The notes below the pieces were generated by a model. That model was given only the letters and a program-made list of their open reading frames with translations, searched no databases and was not told where the DNA came from. Positions 26,501 to 40,100 of a DNA stretch of 64,000 nt are shown here, in pieces. Each line of letters begins with the position of its first letter. Position 1 is the stretch's first letter. This DNA is from Serilophus lunatus (Eukaryota; Chordata; Aves; Passeriformes; Eurylaimidae). A program made the position numbers and the translations under genes. The stretch lies in NCBI GenBank assembly GCA_013399895.1, contig VXBA01001435.1, forward strand, positions 124,362 through 188,361. The letters are read 5' to 3'.

Positions 26501-29500
26501 AAATCTTATATATCAGTGGAACAGATGTGTAACACCTTGATGAAAAAGATCTTGTAGTGTCTTATGCACATCCCTTAATGAAACACTAAGCAAAACTTAC
26601 ACCTACATTTTGTTTCTCCAAATATTTTTCACAAAAACTATGCAAAGCTACTTCAGGTAGGTTTTAAGCAACACTTCAAGGAGACTGCAACACTGCTGCA
26701 CTCGTATTTAAGATCGCAGAGAAATTCCAAGTTCTCATATCATGGGTAAAAAACTAAGTACTACAACACACACCAAGTTGGTGCAACTCTTTTCAATGAA
26801 AATACTGCCTAAATTGCAGCACCACGAGGGCTCTGTAGAGGCTTAAGCAAATGTCTCACACATAAAGATTTAACTTGACATGACACACAAATCCAGATTC
26901 TACCTTCATATTTTAAAATAAATTACCATACAATTTCATTTAGAGCAACTTAACTAGTCATACTGGCACCCACGGTTTGCATTGTTTGATTGAAAATTAC
27001 AGTAAGATTGTGTGCTTGCTTAAGAAGGGTGAAACAGACTTTTACAGTAACTATCAAGAGTATCTGTAACTGTGGCAAATATGCTTGTCCAATTATAAAA
27101 TGAAACGGCCACATATGGCAAATAAAAATACAGAATTTCAAAACCTGACTTGTTTCAAGGTCCACTAAAACAACTCTGACAATCCCACAAAGACCTATAA
27201 TGCAAACTACCGAATAGGGATTACCTTTGAAATTACACATTCCGAAAATTGCACACTAATTAAAAAAAACTAAACTGCCTGGAATTTTCAACTGCTCAGC
27301 TAACTAACGAACTAGTCGAGCAATGCACACAATTCCTTCTGGGCTGTCACTCTCCCCACCTGTCTGTCTGCAGCTTCCAGGTTCGAGTGTGCTGAGCTGC
27401 ATCCCCGTGGTGCTGCTGGTGCAGGTGCTGAGGGTGCCGCCGCTGCTGCTGCTCCTGCTGAACTTCCACCCAACAGGGAGGGACCGTGGCTGAAAAACGT
27501 GGCGTCAAGGTCTCAAAACGGGTCAGTTCCACCAGGGACATCAGTGTTTCAAGGGAAAATGGCTGGTCCACCAAAAGATCAACTCCTGAGTAATTACAGA
27601 ACATACAGTAATGGCTACATGAATATTTTTTTTCCAGAACATCCTATAAACAGTTTGAAGTACATCCGATCTGCCACAGATAAAAATAACTATATGTTAT
27701 ATGAAGGTCTTTCAGTTAAAAAATGATAATAATAAAAAAACACACACAAAAAGGCATCACTCTAAACAAAGAGAAAAATCCTAACACAAGCAACCAAACA
27801 ACTGTAGCCTGGAAGCCAGTATCCTTTGAAGGCAGTTCATTTGGAATAAATTTTCTAAGTACTGAAAGCTCCGAGCACACTGTCTGCAATTCAACCAGAA
27901 TCATTATGAATAAGTAATGAGCCAGCTATACTTTGAAGATGTAAAGCTGATTAAGCCTTTTTTTTTTTAGTATCTCTACTGACTCAGATTAAAAAAAATT
28001 TTGTATTTCATGAAAACAGATACACAGCACTACTCTGCAATTTTGACATTTTTATCACTGTTTAAAACATCACTTTGGCACCTGCTTACCAATACAGACG
28101 TGTTTTATGGTAAATTACTAGAATGTTGAGGAAGGTTCCCAATTTAACTTAAAAGAGAGGTAAGTGAAAAACAAACATGCTTTAGGTAATGCACTTAAAA
28201 GTGATGTAATGCACTGGGCCTAGACAATTATTTTGTCTTCTCGTGTTCATATTCAAGCCTTGTACTGAGGAAAAAAGGATGTTAATTGAAGTACTGAAAT
28301 TAAAAAATATCCCAGGAAGCCAAACACCTAAAGAAGCCACAAAGAAACTGATAAAATAATCAGATTTTCTGAAAAACAAAACAAAACCCACAAAAAATCC
28401 AAACAAAAAACCAAACCAAAAACCAACCAAATAAAAATACCCCCACAAACCACTTGAGAGAACGTAAGACATGCACAATGTACATTTTATTGTATTTCGA
28501 GCATTTTCTCTTAAAAATGTATTTTGGAGAAAATTTTTTACTTGTAAAGAAATGATGGTTTTCAGAAAGAGAAAGTATGCTACCTGACTACTACTTGCAC
28601 CACCCAGGCTGGTGAGATAATAATACACCCTCCCAGCAAAGGCTAAACCTAGAGACTATCTCGTAAAGCAAGTCAGGTAGAGCTCAAGGCAAGATATCCA
28701 GAGTCAGGTAAAAAATTCACTCTCATTGTAACTAAAATATTTTCTACTCTTCAGTCTAGGAGGCGGGAAAACGCTGAAGAAATTAGAAATGCTTTAGAAA
28801 CTGAATTTCAGTAATACAGCACACACCTTCACTTTAACTGCCAAAGGTGAACTTTATTAGCTGGGTGACACTGGAATTAGAAGGGAGATCATTGCTCAAA
28901 CTGCACACTAGTTCTATCTTTGAGTAGACTGGATTCTTTCTGCTTCATTCTCCTTTTCTCTCCAAGAGAAATACAAATTCAAGGTATCCAAAGCAAACAC
29001 ACACGTATAATGTGGTATGAACCCTTAAAATCAAAAAATGAAGGGTTAACTTTGCTGTCAAGTATACTTGGTTTCTTTTAAAAAAATTACAAGACTTTGA
29101 TTATAGTCTAATAGTGTCATGACAAGCTATGACAATTAAGCTGCTTTCACAGCTTTTAGTGGCTCAGTCTGATGCCACAGCAAAATAGTACTCAATTTAT
29201 TTGATTGTTACTGTGTATCTAACAATTCTTTGGAAACCATTACAGACCAAGATCAAGCAATATTACACTGTCTGAATGAAATGACTACTTAAAGGAGCAT
29301 CTGCAGCATGTGGACAATCTAAAGATACAGCTACTTGGAAGTCTATGCATAAATAAATCAATTTCTTGTTCCAATAACCCATATTCAAGTCTAGGCTGAG
29401 GGGTGGATGGGAAAGACTTAAAAAAGGGAAAATAAAAACCTCAACCCCCTTTACAGTCCTAGCAGAATTTAAACAATAATGATCATCTCTTTGATCCATC

Positions 29501-32500
29501 ATGACAGTCAAAGTTACCATTTGATGGGAAGTAACTGAAATCTGCTGATAAGCCAATGTACAGGGAATATATGCATTGAAGCACATCTATGTCCTTGATA
29601 TTCATATTCCCTTTTTTGCCATTAGCAAAAGAATGGTGCAGAAAAAAGGCACAGAATTTTTTCCCCTCGCATGTGTACAATAGTTTATTTCCTAGGGATT
29701 TTCCAACTTCAGGAATGGCTCCTTTGTTGAAAAGAGGAGGAGCAGCAGAAATTCAGTCCTCAAGGCAACTTCTGTAATGCTGCTCACAAATAATTACACA
29801 GAATTAATAAGGTTGGAAAAGACCAACCTTTACCTAGGTTAACAACCTACCCAACATCAGTCTAACATCTATACCATCTAAACCATTTAAACCATCTAAA
29901 CCATACCACTAAGTTCATCATCTAACCTATCCTTAAACATATCCAGGGACAGCGACTCCACCACCTCCCTGGGAAGCCCATTCCAGTGGGGGATCACTCT
30001 CACTGTGAAAAAGTTCCTCCTGATAGCCAACCTAAACCTCCCCTGACGCAGCCTAAGACTGTGTCCTCTTGTTCTGTCATTGGGAGCCTGAGAGAAGAGA
30101 CCGACCCCCGCCTGCCTACAACCTCCTTTCAGGCAGTTATAGACAGCGATAAGGTCACCCCTGAGCCTCCTCTTCTCCAGGCTGAACAACCCCAGCTCCC
30201 TCAGCCGTTCCTCATAGGGCTTGTGCTCCAGCCCCTTCACCATCCTCGTTGCCCTTCTCTGGACACGCTCCAGCAACTCAATATCCTTCTTAAACTGAGG
30301 GGCCCAGAACTGGACACAGTACTCGAGCTGTGGCCTAACCAGTGCCAAGTACAAGGGAAGGATAACTTCCCTGGTCCTACTGGCAACACTATTCTTGATG
30401 CAGGCCAGGATGCCATTGGCCTTCTTGGCCGCCTGGGCACACTGCTGACTCCTATTCAGCTTCCTATCAACCAGCACCCCCAAGTCCCTCTCTGCCTGGG
30501 CATCCTCCAGCCACACCGACCCCAGCCTATAACTCTGCATGGGGTTATTACGGCCAAAGTGCAAAACCCGGCACTTGGACTTATTAAACCTCATGCTATT
30601 GGACTCAGCCCATCTATCCAGCCTGTCAAGGTCTCTCTGCAGAGCCCTCCTTCCCTCTGACAGATCGACACTCATTCCAAGCTTGGTGTCATCCGCAAAC
30701 TTACTAATAACGGATTCCATCCCCTCATCCAGATCATCAATAAAGACGTTGAATAAAACCGGCCCCAACACTGAACCCTGAGGGACCCCACTGGTGAACT
30801 GGCCTCCAACTGGACATGACACCATTCACCACCACCCTCTGAGCTTGGCCATCCAACCAATTCTTAACCCAGGACAGAGTAAACCCGTCTAAGCCACAAT
30901 CCATCAGTTTCACCAGGACTTTATTATGGGAGACAAATCTTCTCACAAAAAGCATCTTTCCCTTACCTCTTTTGACCAACTCTTGTCTCCGAAATAGTCA
31001 TAGCTACATGAACAGTTCATTTCCATTGTATCATTGCTTAATTTTATATTCTATATAATCTATTCTCAGTGTATCCCTATTTGTGTCCCAACAGACATAA
31101 TCAAAGCTTCCAAACCCTAATCTAAAATAATTATGCTTTCTTTCTCTATCTTCAACAACTGTACGTTAAAACAAAATTAAAAACATTATAGTTTCACAGC
31201 CCTCTCATAAACAATTCCCTTTATAAAATCAAAACAAGACTGTATGTATATATACCCTCTAAAGGCCTTAGCATGGCTCACATCTTCCTCAGGCTAAACC
31301 AGCAAAATGAGTTTTGTTGTTACACTAAAGCATTTTTGACGTGGGCTGAGAAAAGGTTGAAAGGCCCTCACAGGAGCTCCCATAACCTGAAAACTCACTG
31401 ATCTCCCTGACAAGCAGGAGGAGTCCCTCACATTTCTCCCCTTCTACCTGCCTACAAAAAGGAACAAGCCTCTCACCCAACTACTTATCTAACCTAAGTG
31501 GGCCAAGATCCTACAAAAAGCAAGAGTGGTGCAGGACCAGTGTATGAGAACTGCAGTAAAGACAAACCTAAAAAGGATGTTTAAGGTAAAAACAGAACTT
31601 GGACAATTCAAAACAGTTATTTCTTGCTGTCCAAGGGCAGACAACCTGTCAAGGAAAGAAACTAATAGGTAAAGGACAGAAGAATTTGAGCTCCACCCAG
31701 ACAAACTGTTAGAAGAGTTTACACTCTAAGGTTAATTTACTTGCAGTAACTACCCTGCCTGAAGAACAGACATTATCAGTTCTACTGTGTGCAATAGCAC
31801 CTGTTAAATACAGGTCTTGTAAAGTTTCATAAAGTAGAGCTGTACAACTTCTGCATGAAATTTTAAGGCAATTTTACAAAGTGAAGATATGATTTTAACT
31901 ACAAATAAAGATCTCAAGCCTATTTAAACTATGCAGGAAGCTCAGTGTGGGCACAATTACCTGTTTCTCACTTTCTGCCACACTTAAAATCACATACAGA
32001 GATTAGAAAAATAGTCAATTATACAAAAGTGATTTTTTTGTTTAAATCAGGAGCCACTGAAGTATTATTCTTGTACATAATCAGTGACAGCAACCAGAGA
32101 ACTCCAACTCTGGGCAGCAAAAAACCCATAAAGCAGCATTCTACTAAATAATTGAAAATACGCAACTTCCAAAAACTACAGAAGTTTTTTACTCACGGTA
32201 CATGTGCAATTTACCTGTAATGCCTGGACTAGAAGGGTTGGATAAGGGCTTGGTGCCTTCTGATGACTGTTCTACACTTTTGGAAAGAGATCCATCTACA
32301 AGTATATCAGCTTCATCTATGTCATCACAGGTCCCTCCAATCTGAAGGAAATGAAGTTCTCCACCTAAAATCATCACAGACAACAAAAGAAGAAAGTTTA
32401 GACAGGAACACAGCTAAACTCAATTTACAAGACTGGCTTGCAGTTGAACTGCTATGCAATTATGACAGTAATTATGCAGGACCCGAAATCAGTAAGATCA

Positions 32501-34157
32501 TACAGGGATACTCATTTTGCTTTACTACTGTAATTTTTTTTCAGGGCAAATGCAAGACAAAACTACAAAAATACTGCAGTTGTGAATGACATTAAAGGAA
32601 AGATAATGGGGGAGTAGTTTCAACAGGTAATTAACAAAGGCAACCAATAGAAATCAAAAATCACAACCATCATTCCACTTTCATAATCCAAAATATGCTT
32701 ATAAAGAGAAAATATTCCATCATTCAAGTGAAGGCCTACACTACTTCATTTATAGAGGTTACATAAACTTCCTTTTGAAGTTTGGTATTCGAAAATTGAA
32801 AAAACAAACCTAGAACTACAATACTGATCAGATCAACAGGAAAAAGAGCAAGTCCAAAATTTTCAGTGAGCACAATATATTGATGGAAATTTGAAATCAT
32901 CCAAGGAGGTTGCTCATTACTCACCCCTACAGACAAACAAAGGTGAATTCTGTCATCCACAAAGAAGTCATAGAACCATAGAACCACTTAGGTTTGAAAA
33001 GACCACTAAGATCGTTAAGTATGATCATTAATCCAGCACTGCCAAATCTGCACTAAACTATGTCCCTAATTGCACATCTACACGTCTTTTAAATACCTCC
33101 AGGGATGGTGACTACACCACTTCCCTGGGCAGCCTGTTTCAATGCTTGATAACCCCTTCTGTGAAGAAATTTTTCCTAATATCCAAGCTAAACCTCCCCT
33201 GGAGCTACTTGAGGCCATGTCCTCTTGTGCTATCATTTATTACTTGGGAGAAGAGGCTGCCCCCCACCTTGCTATCACCTCCTTTCAGGTAGGTAGCTGT
33301 AGAGAGTGATAAGGTACCCCTTTAAGAGGGATTAAGGAAAATGTACCCAGGCTCTGGGAGGTGCTGTATGAAAGCAGAGTTCCCAGGATCTGAAGGGACG
33401 GGAGATTTTATCACTGCCTGTATTTCTCTTTCTACTCTATCTTACTAAAGCAGCTATTTCATTAAGCCATTTCTTGGTGGGGCTTTTCTAACTGGGATCC
33501 AGTAAGACAAGCCTGTTTTGCTCATCTCTCAGCCCCAGCTGACACACCCCGGGTGCAGAACACAACATCCCAAGATGATCCCAAGCACACAAAAGAGAAA
33601 GAAATTTTTTATAGCAAATAACACGAGTTTCCTTGAAATCAAACAGCTCACAAATAAGCAATTTTCCTCACACAAAGAGAACTACATACACATCAGAAAA
33701 GGACAGATGTTGGCAGCTTCATTCAGTAATAAGCCGGACCTCTTTGCTTCCCACTCTGTTTACTGCTTAAAGATCATCAGCACCAGAAATGACCTTATTT
33801 TATCCATAGTACAAGAAGAGTAGTAATCCTTGCATTCCTGCAAGATTCCAGCACTCTTCCCTGAAAAAATCTGCTCTAAACTTGAGACATCACACTTCCT
33901 CTTGTTTTTAAAAAGCTTCTGTGAAGATGTTTATCATCAACTTCAGTTATACAGTACTAGCCTCTGGCTATGCACATTTTCCAAAACTCTGAAGATGGCT
34001 TTGCCTCTGCATCACAAAGAAGGCATTTGCTCTCTCAGAACATCCAAAGATGCCCTTCTGATGATGCATGCTTAATTATTTGTTTCAACAATACTGCAGC
34101 TCATATAGTCAAATGCCAGTGTAAAAATTTGTGCAAAGAGTCCACGTTGCCTTTTTT

Positions 34158-34188
<31 letters not shown>

Positions 34189-37100
34189 GGAGAGGGGAAG
34201 GGAGGTGTTACTACTGCTTCCTTGTTCAAAGTACCAGGCTGAAACAGTGACTCACCCAATGCTTTCTAATTCTAGTCAGGTAGCAAGCATTGCAAGGAGC
34301 AGTTTATCTGAAGGCCTCTCTGCTTCTGTCATTTTGACAGACAGTAAATGCTTCTGTTGCACTACCAACAGGTTATGAAAGCTGGCACTGATCTACTCAG
34401 TTATCACAAAGGAAACAAATTGGAACCAGCATCATTACACTTCCCCCGAAAAATAGATAACAAAAAGCATTGTCAATTTAATTCTGAAATGTATTTTAAA
34501 TCTGCAGTTTGCAGGAACTCAAGAACCTGGTGGGCAATAGAAATGGAACATAACCATAAATCCATTCAAATCCAAATAAATCCATAAATCATAAGCTTCC
34601 TTCTACAGGAAAGCAGCACAGGCACAAGCTAGAGAACATGTCACAGACTTGGCCACTGCAGTCAAAGCCAATCTGATGAAATGTTCAGTATCCTGAACAT
34701 ATCCTGCACTCTGGAAGAAGTCTGGAACTGTCACCATCATCATCATCAGCAAATCACAACTGAAGAACATAATTAAACAATATCCAAATATTTAAAAGGA
34801 ATTAGAAAACAATGGCATACCACAGGAAACTATGCACTGAACAAAATATCATCCCCTACTTCTCTCAACAGTGGGCTAAAGAAAGGGTTAGCTCTAAAGG
34901 CAATTTCAGGACACTTAAAAAAAATAATCAAGCTAGCTTATCCCCAAGCATCCCTCCATCACAATTTACACCATTCTTGGAGATTTTAGCTATAAAATTC
35001 CATCCCGACTTATGAAAAAATAGAATGCAATCGAATAGGGACAAGTGAAAGTTACTATGCCTAGCAAGAAATCATTAAAAGAGCTATTATGGGATGAAGA
35101 AAAATCAGCTAGCCAGCAGTTCTGCAAAAGAGGCTCTTGTGAGTCAGAAGATAAAACCCAGTTTCCTGCTCAAAAGTGCAAATATTTCACTGTGTATACA
35201 TGCACATGGTATGTACAGACTGCAGAGCTGACTGAGGAATTCTTCTGTTCCTTTCAAAGACATCTGTAGGATTGCTGTGCCTAGTTTTGAGTATCTCATC
35301 AAGAAACATGTGGACTGACTTGAGCGTGTCTTTTGAGAGGGAAAAGTAAAGGCAGGGGGTTTTGGTTTTTGTTTTTAAAACCTCTAAGGAAAATGTAAAA
35401 GGATTAGAGATAATCAGCTTGAGAAAATTAATGGTTGGAGAAGAACAGCTTCTAAATAAACTCTGTCTTCCCCTCCTTTACCATGTTCCTAATGAACATG
35501 TATGACGCCAGTGAGCAAAGATGACACAGGCTAAACACAAGGGGGAAAAATCATCATCAAGGACAGCATGCAGTAGAAGAAATTCAGTGAGTAAGCTGTT
35601 AAATGAAGATGTTCAAATACAGGGTGATCAGCACGCTACTTCTGAATGGATAAATGTAATTAACTCTGATTGAAGGTGATCCTTTAGCATCATGTCCAAC
35701 ACTAATTCTGATGTGTAAAATCTTGACCTCTCCTCAATGCAATTAGAGTCCATTGCCTAAGAAAGTAGGAAATTGAAAATACTAAATTGATTCTTGAGCT
35801 TCAAATGCAGAGTATAGAAGACTGACAAAGCCTAATGACAAGGAAGACACAAATAAGACACCGAAACTAAACCAGAAAAAAGCTAGTTAGTACACTACTT
35901 ACAACTCAAGAGCAAGAAATCTGCTACAGATAAAAAGTACAAGATTTGGGGAATCAATTCTCAGATGTCTCCAAGTGCCATCCAGTTCTGCCAGCTTTGC
36001 CGTGAGAAATATCAATGCAGACAACTCACTTTCGCCAAACTCCAAATTCTAGTGTGAAAAAATACTTTTTCCAACGAAGAGCAGTGACAAGAAAAAGTCC
36101 TTATAACATAACACCTTTAAAATGTTATAAGGTAACACATTTTATGACTTCAGGCGAGCACAATCCGTTGATGCTTCCTTCACTTATTGGGAGCTCAAGC
36201 ACTCAGAGATCACACAGACTTTAACACCTACTCTGTGTAGAAGGGAAGGTACCTTCTTCACCAGAACACCCTGAACATTCCTACTTCTTACAGCATTTGC
36301 TTGAAATACCACCACACCTTCCTATTCAATACCTCTTCAGAGAGCTTCAGGCACTTCGCAAGGAAGAACATCAGTAGCAATGAAAGAAACCCAACAATTC
36401 TTAATGATCTATTAAAAACTCCCAGAAACTCAAACGTGCACAAATTTCAAAACTGCCAAAACAAAACACAAGCAGAGATTTGCTTCTTTATATTGAATTA
36501 AAATAGGTACATTTCAGGTATGTTTACTTTCCTACCTAATTCCGTATTTCAAAGCAAAGTTCAACAAAACTGTCTGAGTTGGAAACACAGCTAAGCAGCT
36601 AAGGAAGTAAGGAAGCACTCCAAAACAAATCCAATAAAGTTAAAAAGTAGAACACACGCTGTTCAACTTTTTTTCTTCACTTTTTTTTTTTTCTAATTGA
36701 GTTCTACTGAAAAATTACTTTAGAGAAAAACTGAGATATCATAAAGACAGTGACAACTGTAGCTCTGGAAATTTCCACATCCATAACAAACTATATCTGA
36801 TCCTCTCAAGCATCACATAATAGGCTTTAAATATCAAAAGATCACCCTATCAGCTGTATCCCTATTTGAAAGCAATACCTTTAGAATAAAGAATTTGACT
36901 TATTTTTTTACTTGCTATTTTGAGTGTTACAAGAGCAGGAATTCAGCTGTCTTATATTAATGACACAAGGCAAAACATTTAACTCCCCATAGGATAGCAC
37001 ACAAAGCACTACTAAGAGATATATTAACTACAGTTTACTTGGGCCAATGGGAAGAGAAGAAAGCAAAATACAAAGAGATTAAAGGCCACTATATTTGCTT

Positions 37101-40100
37101 AACAGAACTGGAACCAAGAATATACTTGCACACTTATTCCCAGAGGTCAACCCCAGGCAATCCTTGCACAAACAGGTGAGAACCTGCAGCTGACACCAAG
37201 AGGTGACATTTTGAAGTTGGGCTCACAGGGACCGATGACGTCAAATGAGGGACTAAAGCATCTCTACATGAAACCACTCCAAATCTGAAGCACCCCTTCA
37301 CAGAGGATTTTTCTCAGTCCTATCTTAAAGGCAGTGATAGAAAAATTTTATGATCTACAGACAAAAATAATACGCGGACAGCTGGAGAAGCAGGAAAAAA
37401 AGGCGCCCAAAACTTTCAGATATTAAAGTACCTCTTTGCCCACTCTCACCAATGAAGCAAGTAAACAGAAATAATATGCTGCTCAGCTTATATTCCTGAG
37501 AAGTTTTCCAATAACATCCAAGCATTTCCAATGCATGTATGCTCCACAACATCATTTTCACTCAAGTCTTGGCACTACAAACTCCTTTCTAGAAGGATTC
37601 ATGTTGAATACATCAGTGAATACTGTTACTCTACTTTCAACACATGTTCCTAATGCTGTCAGACTGCAGGCACCATCCCATCTGTGGTAGTAAATCTAGA
37701 GGATCAAAGAATCTCATGAAAACTGCACTAAAGAAAAAAATAACAAAAATAACAAAAATTAAAATTAAAAAATTGATCTTCAGCCACCTAGCAGCTCAGT
37801 AAGAAATTTTACCCACTTACAACAGAAGGTTTAAAGGATGATTATGATTCAGGACAAAAAAACCTATGCAAAACCTATTCCATATATTAAGTTATTCAAA
37901 TTATATATAAACAGATACAGTATTTAAATGTTATATTAATAGTAGAGGTTCTTGACTTGGTTTTTGGTTTGGTGTTTCTGAATTTTATGGCTTACAATTA
38001 TTTATAAACATTTCAGATCAAGTAATTCTTTCCTGAAAGTGAGAAAAAGTATACCAGTAAAAGTGACTGAAATCTTAAAAAGAACCCAATAGAAATTGAA
38101 AGCTTCTAAAGCATTTAAGCAATAAAAAAAACAAATTCCAAAGTCCATTCCTGTATGATTGCAGAGCAGAAAATGGAAGTTCAAAAAGAAGTGTAGTGGG
38201 TGTAAATGAAAGATAAGAATAATCAATGGATTTGAACTTTTTTTTTTAAGTCATCAAAATACTATATCCAAAATAGGAAACTTATGGTTTGAGGGGTACC
38301 TATAGCAACCTGGACTACAGAAGAACCCCAAACCTCGGTCATCTCAAAGGCAGTAAGAACAAAAGAAGTATCAACGAGGCTATTTATAAATTACTAGATG
38401 GATAGTCTAATATTCTGAGAGAGATTTACTGAAAAAGCAGAATTATGTGCTTGTTTATTATGAGGCAGATGACCACCATCTCTGTTACTCATTGGAGAAT
38501 AGTTTATATAAGCACAGACAAATACTCACATAACAAATGCTTCCAGCTCAACAGACCTGTATATCTTACACTCCACATCCCAAAACACGTTTAGATTACA
38601 CCAAATGCTAGAAGAATATAATTACCATGCACACTAACAAGGGATGAGAAAGTACCGTGCACAGTAACAATAAGCCCTTTAACGTTTATCGTGAATCTTA
38701 CACACATGACAAAGTAGACTTAACGCAAGAAAAACAATAACAGTAATACAATGCTGTAGAAAAAACCTTAGAAAGAATTGGAGTTGTTTTTATGAGATTG
38801 GAATTTGATCAGCTGTAATAGGTAAACACATTATGACACAGATATGACATACTAACAGTTTTTAAAGGTAATTAACCTTTCAGTTAGAGTTCCATTTTAA
38901 CTAGTAAAAAGCATGCATTATTAAATATAGCTGAAACAAAAATATAAATATAGCTTTAACAAAACTGCTTCATTTCTTCAAAAGCAGTTACCAAAAGAGA
39001 ACAATTAAGTAAATATGAATGTTACCCTTGGGAATCCGCAAACATAAGTATTAGTTGCTAACATACAATGTTATCCTTCATATTTGAAAAGCAAATCTAA
39101 AATCTCCACTTCTAAAACTCTTGGTAGGTCAGTGACAAACGTGGAGCCCCTAACAAAATTGAGATGTTTACAATAAGCTTGACTTCATCTGTTGGAAATA
39201 ATAATAATTGGTAAATCTGATTTAACAGCCATTCATATGAAGACTGTGTAATCAATGTGACAGCACCATGAAATGAGGAAAGGTATCAATTTAAATTCTA
39301 GTAAAGAGAAAGTTCAACATGATATTGGTGGGAATTAATTTGAAATGCATGAACCACTCCATCAGCTTAGCTGCTCTGAGGGCCCAAGCATTTCCACCAG
39401 AGCTGCATCCAACTATAGGAGGACTAAATAAAACACTGGTGGATGGAGGAGCTCAGCTGGATGACATCTTCACTGCTCCAATGAGAAACAAAGGAAACAG
39501 GCAGTTCTGTGGTGGTTTAGGGACTCTTATAAAGCAGTTGTTGGCTGGACTGGAGTTACACTCCTTTCCTAACTGCCCTCTTCCCCAATGTCTTGTGTCC
39601 ATTTGGAAAAAAAAATTAACAATCCTGCAAGGACAGTCTGGCTCTCACACTTAAGAAAGTACAATCCCAACTACAAAAAGGTGAAGCAGAACCAGCAGCA
39701 TGCTATCTGAATGGAGACAGAAATGACCAGTAGAATAAAATACAAAAGCATTATCTTCTCTATCTTCTTGAATATCATCAATTAGTGACAGGAGACATTT
39801 TTCAGAAATGTGATTTCTTTAGCACAGAAATAATTACTTAGAAGAACTATTTTTATTTATTTTGGACTTAAAATCTGTGCCTCTACAAGGCCAAATTTAT
39901 CAGTACATTGGTCACACGTAAGAATTATCGCCATGCTAAAGATTAAAATCTATTTTTAAGGTGAGGAATTAACTAGAGTCCATGCTTCCTAGACCAGAAT
40001 TAAACTGTATTTCAATCACTCTTCTGAAATTTAGATGCTAAATTCTATAATATAATCCAAACACAGGAAAATCAATGATTAAAAAAAAAAGTCTTACCTT

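Larger units (their letters stand above)
27586..32214 (-). other. BIRC6 intron 11
   Basis: 4629 bases. Contains an A/C-rich simple tract (28360-28448) and the 1.15 kb CR1 copy (29791-30945). Nothing else recognised. Confidence 0.85.
32365..40097 (-). other. BIRC6 intron 10
   Basis: 7733 bases, the largest complete intron here. Contains an older CR1 3' end (32969-33325), the T16G23 tract and a short CAT repeat near 34735-34748. The many short plus-strand open frames at 33500-36500 show no similarity I recognise and fit chance in AT-rich sequence. Confidence 0.85.

Noticed and set aside
28182..28628. Minus-strand frame of 148 codons, Gly/Phe/Leu-rich
   Set aside because: Most of the unusual composition is translation of an A/C-rich simple tract; no splice sites or family match.
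29986..30660. Plus-strand open frame of 224 codons, Pro/Leu-rich
   Set aside because: Antisense of the CR1 reverse-transcriptase frame; its Pro/Gln-rich composition is a by-product of the opposite strand.
33500..36500. Cluster of short plus-strand open frames in intron 10
   Set aside because: Many 60-110 codon frames with no similarity that I recognise; the density fits AT-rich non-coding sequence.
39319..39654. Plus-strand open frame of 111 codons
   Set aside because: Intronic, no recognisable domain, and not flanked by convincing splice signals.
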